Source of the DNA: an uncultured Bacillota bacterium
GTDB taxonomy: Bacteria; Bacillota; Clostridia; UBA1381
Direction of reading: 5' to 3'
Assembly (NCBI GenBank): GCA_949297205.1
Contig: CASFSH010000414.1
Coordinates: forward strand, 1-11,535
DNA: 11,535 nt
Position 1 is the stretch's first letter. Each line of letters starts with the position of its first letter. The position numbers and the translations under genes were made by a program. Below, one piece after another: positions 8,038-11,535 of this stretch. The notes under the pieces are model-generated. The model searched no databases, was not told where the DNA came from, and worked only from the letters and a program-made list of their open reading frames with translations.

Positions 8038-11021
8038 TGAAGAAAAAAATATTAGCATTTATTTGTTTGATCACTATACTTTTCTCAAATATTAATATAT
8101 ATGCAAAGTATCCTGATATGCCTGAAAATACTAATGAAGCAAGAATTGTTGATATAATAACCGATCTTGGAGTAATGGAAGGGTACGAAGATGGTACTTT
8201 TAAACCGGAACAGGCGGTAACAAGAGCAGAATTTGTTACGGTTTTACATAATGCAGTAAAGTATTGGGGTAATATAAGTTCTGAAGGTGATATTTATGAA
8301 GAAAGTTCTGACGGTTTTAACTGGTCAGCTTTCTTTCTGGGAGATGGAAGCAGTGAATTAGAACTCATGTATCCGCCATCTGAAGACAGCGAAACGGAAG
8401 TAGTAAAAAAAGGATTATGGAATGATGTTGATGAAGAGTACTGGGCATATACAAATTTACGGGATGTTGCGATGACCGGAAGTATTAAAGGATATGAAGA
8501 CGGAAGCTTCAGACCGGATAATACAGTAACATATAATGAAGCAATAAAGATAATTTTATCTATATGCGGTTACAGTGTATATGCTGAACAATATGGGGGT
8601 TATCCTGAAGGATATATAAATATTGCCAATGAAAATAAACTGTATAACGGTATTTCCGCAACCGGAAATCAACCGCTTTCCAGAATGGATGTTGCTACTC
8701 TGATATATAATTCTTTTACGGTAGAACTTGCGCCTACTCCATATGATGATAACAAGGACGGCAAAAATTTTCTTAACGATATTATGGGGATATATATGCT
8801 TGAAGGTACCCTAAACAGCACAGATATTACTTCAATATATTCAGATGAAGCAAATCGGGCAAATGTAGCAAAAATAGGAGATTTTGAATTTTCTTTTTCA
8901 GATGACTCTGATATAAGAGAATATATAGGCAGAGACATACGTACCTATCTTAAAAAAATCAGTGATATTGAATATACAATGCAGGCGTTTGAGGCGACAG
9001 GCCGTGATGTGATTACCGATATAGAAATAAGAAATTTTGAACGATATGAAAATAATAAATTTTATTATTTTAAAACGTCGGATGCTACAAAAGAAACAAG
9101 TATAAATATATCTGAAGGATCTGTAATAATTTATAACGGTAAATATCTTGCCTCATATGACAGCTCAACATTTGATAATCTTAATCAGGGAACAATTTCA
9201 GTTATAAAGAAACGTGATTTGGATTTTGATATTATTGTTATTGAAAATTTTGAATCTGGATATGTAGAAAATGTCAATGCCAAGAATATGGAAATTGTAG
9301 ACAGCGTTAAAGCCGGAGGCAGCGGAGGCGCATTGATAAAACTGAAAAGTGACGATCAGTCTGAAATTCTGATATACCAACTTATTAATGCAGAGGGAGA
9401 ACAAATTACCATTGATGAATTAGGTACTGGTGCTATAAATTATTATCAAAATGACAATTATGTTAAGTTATATTATACTGATAATAAAATATCCGGTAAT
9501 ATTTCAGGGTATTATGTTGAAGATGAAAAAACATGGATAGAAATAGGCGAGCAGGAGTATGCTTTGTCAAAACAGTATGCTTTGAATATCGGCTCAAATG
9601 TAAGAAGCGGTATGAATGTTACGGTGTCTCTTGATATGTTTGGGGAAATAGTGTGGATAAGCGATAATGTATCTGTTGACGGATATGCATATCTGATAAA
9701 AGTAACAAGAAATGACGATGATCAATGTTTGAATATTACATATTTTGATATAGATACAAATCAAATAAAAAAATCTGTTACATCCCAAAGTATAAGATTA
9801 ACAGATAAGTATAATAAAACAACCAAATATGCATATGAATCATTATATGATGAATTGGAGACATATGATGGAATCGTAAAGATCTCAACAGATGAAAATG
9901 AAGCAATTAATAAAATTGCTTTGGCATTAGATTCAAATGTGGAACAAGCTGATAAACTTAAAATGGTTATGGAATCAAATAATGATAGTAATTCAACAAA
10001 TTATTATAAAAATATAAATTATATGGGATCAGCATTTTCAGGAAAATATTTTCTTGATGCAAATTCTATTATTATTAGCGTTCCTACAGACAGAGAAAAT
10101 TATGATTATTATAAAACAATTTCATTTAACACACTAACAAATGGAAATTATTTGTTTAAGCTATATACATTTGATCCTCAATCACCATATGCAAAGATAG
10201 CAGTTATTTATCAGCAGGGAAGTAGTACGGATTTATTCAATAGAGTGCCTTATTATTTTGTAATGGACGTTATGAACGGATTAAATTCTGATGACGAGCA
10301 AATAACAGAATTAACGTTATTTAATCCGGAAACAGGAGAAACAACACAGACAAGTGCAGTTTGTGACGGTAATGGATATTCTGTTTTTGAGAAAGCTTAT
10401 GACGCGTTTATGCAGGAAAATACTTATACGATATCAAAGGGAGATATAATACAAATAGCAATTGATGCTACACAGGATATCCCGGTTGCTGTACGAATAT
10501 TGTATGATGCAGATGGCATAAACCCTGCATGGTGCTGCAATGATCCTGTAAACAAGCCTACTTCATGCCCTGAGGGACATGAACACACTACTAATATACT
10601 TGGTTGTGTACCGGGCAGCAGTGGATTTGTAAGTCATGATAAGAATTTTACAAATCCTTTCGGATATACCAACGGAAATGTTTCGAATTATCCCAAAGTA
10701 CCCGGATCATCAAATGTTTGGCAGATGTTTGTACTGGGTTATATACATTCTACAAAAGAAGGTTTGTTACGAATTACTACCCAGAATTTGCAAGAAGGTT
10801 TTACCGGAGAAGAAGATGATAATTACTATTGGGTATATGACAATCCGGCAAAAGTTACTGTTTCGGTATATTTTATAAATGAAACCAAAAACGGCTATGT
10901 TATTGAAACGGCATCAATAAATGATATACATACATATGCAATGGCGGGCTCTGACTGTGATCAGGTATTTATCTATAATCCCGGTGGAATTATAAGACAA
11001 ATATTGGTTTTCAGAAAATAG
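8037..11021 (+). CDS. large SLH-anchored surface protein with three N-terminal SLH domains
   Basis: Surface protein bound to the cell-wall polymer by an N-terminal SLH triplet. The ATG shares a base with the preceding TAA (TAATG), and an AGAGGGGG site at 8022-8029 sits seven bases upstream. The signal peptide ends at IYA (21-23). SLH1 spans about 25-75 (GYEDGTFKPEQAVTRAE, TRAE at 62-65). An acidic insert of about 45 residues follows. SLH2 runs about 128-180 (GYEDGSFRPDNTV, TYNE at 165-168, SICGY). A weaker SLH3 runs about 189-226 (LSRMD at 214-218). From about 245 (FLNDIMGIYMLEG) to the end is a long beta-rich body like that in many clostridial SLH proteins of 900-1000 aa, ending in the strand pair QVFIYNPGGIIRQILVFRK. 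Near the C-terminus is a Cys/His-rich patch (C833, C834, C844, H848, H850, C857). No enzyme motif is recognised. Role inferred: S-layer-like or scaffold protein working with the other products of the operon. Confidence 0.87.
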   Translation: MKKKILAFICLITILFSNINIYAKYPDMPENTNEARIVDIITDLGVMEGYEDGTFKPEQAVTRAEFVTVLHNAVKYWGNISSEGDIYEESSDGFNWSAFFLGDGSSELELMYPPSEDSETEVVKKGLWNDVDEEYWAYTNLRDVAMTGSIKGYEDGSFRPDNTVTYNEAIKIILSICGYSVYAEQYGGYPEGYINIANENKLYNGISATGNQPLSRMDVATLIYNSFTVELAPTPYDDNKDGKNFLNDIMGIYMLEGTLNSTDITSIYSDEANRANVAKIGDFEFSFSDDSDIREYIGRDIRTYLKKISDIEYTMQAFEATGRDVITDIEIRNFERYENNKFYYFKTSDATKETSINISEGSVIIYNGKYLASYDSSTFDNLNQGTISVIKKRDLDFDIIVIENFESGYVENVNAKNMEIVDSVKAGGSGGALIKLKSDDQSEILIYQLINAEGEQITIDELGTGAINYYQNDNYVKLYYTDNKISGNISGYYVEDEKTWIEIGEQEYALSKQYALNIGSNVRSGMNVTVSLDMFGEIVWISDNVSVDGYAYLIKVTRNDDDQCLNITYFDIDTNQIKKSVTSQSIRLTDKYNKTTKYAYESLYDELETYDGIVKISTDENEAINKIALALDSNVEQADKLKMVMESNNDSNSTNYYKNINYMGSAFSGKYFLDANSIIISVPTDRENYDYYKTISFNTLTNGNYLFKLYTFDPQSPYAKIAVIYQQGSSTDLFNRVPYYFVMDVMNGLNSDDEQITELTLFNPETGETTQTSAVCDGNGYSVFEKAYDAFMQENTYTISKGDIIQIAIDATQDIPVAVRILYDADGINPAWCCNDPVNKPTSCPEGHEHTTNILGCVPGSSGFVSHDKNFTNPFGYTNGNVSNYPKVPGSSNVWQMFVLGYIHSTKEGLLRITTQNLQEGFTGEEDDNYYWVYDNPAKVTVSVYFINETKNGYVIETASINDIHTYAMAGSDCDQVFIYNPGGIIRQILVFRK

Positions 11022-11040
11022 TATTATTTCATCCTGAAAT

Positions 11041-11076
11041 ATTAAAGGGACATAAAAAGTTTTATGTCCCTTTAAT
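11041..11076 (+). terminator. probable terminator of the five-gene operon
   Basis: Perfect 17-bp inverted repeat (ATTAAAGGGACATAAAA, two-base centre AG, TTTTATGTCCCTTTAAT) beginning 20 bases after the last stop codon. The stem has a GGGAC/GTCCC core. The 3' arm ends in TTTAAT rather than a long T run, so termination may be incomplete or bidirectional: the A-rich 5' arm would give a T-rich tail on the opposite strand. Confidence 0.75.
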
Positions 11077-11224
11077 CAATAGAAGTAAATTGAACAGTAA
11101 TGCAGAATATTGCTTTTTAATATGAAGTATAATGATTGTTTATATTATGAACATATGCGTACACAAATAATTCGTATAAATATAAAATGGGGATAAGAAA
11201 GGAAAGATATTGTGTTAAAAATAT

Positions 11225-11279
11225 AGGAATGCAGTAAATAAGTATTTAATACATATTTGCAGCATCCCTTGTTTTTATT
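11225..11279 (+). terminator. second terminator-like hairpin with T-rich tail
   Basis: An imperfect hairpin pairs 11225-11246 with 11248-11269. The inner GTATT/AATAC stem is extended by TAAATA/TATTTG pairs, then TGC/GCA and GG/CC, with three mismatches and one wobble. It is followed directly by TGTTTTTATT. This is the form of a Rho-independent terminator on the plus strand. It could act as a back-up for the operon, or end a short transcript starting after the first hairpin. Confidence 0.45.
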
Positions 11280-11334
11280 AATTGTTTTTAATGTTTCTGT
11301 TAGTTATACTTATTTTTCTTTTCTTATTTAATGA

Positions 11335-11475
11335 CTGCTGAACAATTATGAAACGCAGCCGCATGGCGGCTTACAAGCGTTTCAGAATTGTTTGGGTGCA
11401 AGGGTTTTGTGCATTTTTGCAAAAAACCTTGCACCGTGAATAAATATTTTGCCCCCAAAATATTTATTTCAGCAG
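11335..11475. repeat. multibranched inverted-repeat element (three hairpins closed by CTGCTGAA / TTCAGCAG)
   Basis: The outer arms CTGCTGAA (11335-11342) and TTCAGCAG (11468-11475) are exact reverse complements. Inside are three hairpins. Hairpin 1 is AACAATTATGAAACGC (11341-11356) with GCGTTTCAGAATTGTT (11377-11392), one mismatch, capped by AGCCGC-ATG-GCGGCT (11357-11371). Hairpin 2 is GGTGCAAGGGTTTT (11395-11408) with AAAACCTTGCACC (11423-11435), one bulged G. Hairpin 3 is AATAAATATTTTG (11439-11451) with CAAAATATTTATT (11456-11468), perfect, with a CCCC loop. Almost all of the element is base-paired and there is no coding frame. This is consistent with a dispersed palindromic intergenic repeat, a small mobile element remnant or a structured RNA; the identity is unknown. 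Confidence 0.75.
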
Positions 11476-11493
11476 ACTTTATCAATGCGAACT

Positions 11494-11516
11494 ATGTAAA
11501 ATCTTCGATTTTACAT
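11494..11516. repeat. perfect 10-bp hairpin with TTC loop
   Basis: ATGTAAAATC (11494-11503) and GATTTTACAT (11507-11516) are exact reverse complements around TTC. It lies 18 bases beyond the multibranched element and may belong to the same structured unit, whose right end may be cut by the window. On the plus strand it is followed by GAAAAATTTTGAC, which is not a convincing T tail. Confidence 0.7.
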
Positions 11517-11535
11517 GAAAAATTTTGACAATAGT

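Larger units (their letters stand above)
11022..11535. other. gene-free 3' region with structured DNA/RNA elements
   Basis: No reading frame with a credible ribosome binding site was found in this 514-base stretch. A GGAAAG at about 11201-11206 leads only into a four-codon frame. The region contains a strong hairpin immediately after the last gene, a second imperfect hairpin with a T-rich tail, a pyrimidine-rich A/T stretch (about 11270-11330) and a multi-hairpin element at the right end. No convincing -35/-10 pair was found: TATAAT occurs at 11128-11133 but without a matching -35 box at normal spacing. Confidence 0.6.

Noticed and set aside
7950..8200. The two SLH proteins being one gene split by a frameshift
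   Set aside because: The first ends cleanly after a complete SLH triplet, and the second starts with its own ribosome binding site and a full signal peptide, so they are two separate proteins.
11190..11240. Small gene after AAAGGAAAG
   Set aside because: The only frames following it stop within a few codons (for example GTG TTA AAA ATA TAG).
11335..11475. tRNA or other cloverleaf RNA gene
   Set aside because: The stem lengths and loops do not fit a tRNA: no acceptor stem with CCA context, no T-loop sequence, and the arms are 13-16 bp long.
11335..11516. CRISPR array or ordinary operon terminator
   Set aside because: There are no regularly spaced direct repeats, and none of these hairpins is followed by a clear T tract on either strand.

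Overview
The window reads as a stretch of a low-GC Gram-positive (Bacillota, Clostridia-type) chromosome. The DNA is AT-rich, arginine is mostly AGA, ribosome binding sites are of the GGAG/AGGAGG type, every complete gene encodes an exported protein with a Gram-positive-style signal peptide, and two proteins carry S-layer homology (SLH) triplets. The mix of a sugar-type solute-binding protein, parallel beta-helix proteins and SLH surface proteins resembles plant-polysaccharide-degrading gut or rumen clostridia. A relative of Monoglobus or a similar genus is possible, but this is inference and no taxonomic marker is present.

Layout: one co-directional, tightly packed, operon-like run of five plus-strand genes fills bases 1-11021. 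(1) The C-terminal part of an LplA/DUF3502-type ABC solute-binding protein enters from the left edge. (2) After 17 bases comes a 797-aa secreted right-handed beta-helix protein with a C-terminal beta-sandwich. (3) A diverged paralog of about 1070 aa follows, carrying extra C-terminal modules: an Fn3-like domain, a FIVAR-like helical domain and a LamG/concanavalin-like domain. (4) A 566-aa protein has an N-terminal Ig-like domain, a helical middle, a Gly-rich linker and three C-terminal SLH domains. (5) A 994-aa protein has three N-terminal SLH domains and a long beta-rich body; its ATG overlaps the previous stop codon. Gaps are 17, about 40, 10 and -1 bases, so co-transcription and partial translational coupling are likely.

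How the genes may work together (inference): the two beta-helix proteins would act on, or bind, an extracellular polysaccharide (GH141-like or pectate-lyase-fold). The solute-binding protein would capture released oligosaccharides for an ABC importer whose permeases would lie upstream, and the two SLH proteins would form a surface layer or scaffold bound to the secondary cell-wall polymer. The beta-helix proteins have no SLH anchor of their own.

Bases 11022-11535 hold no convincing gene. They contain a strong hairpin just after the last gene (probable terminator), a second terminator-like hairpin with a T-rich tail, and a striking multi-hairpin element at 11335-11475 closed by an 8-bp inverted repeat, followed by another perfect hairpin. 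The most unusual signals outside the proteins are that multibranched element and a perfect 27-bp palindrome inside the signal-peptide codons of the fourth gene.
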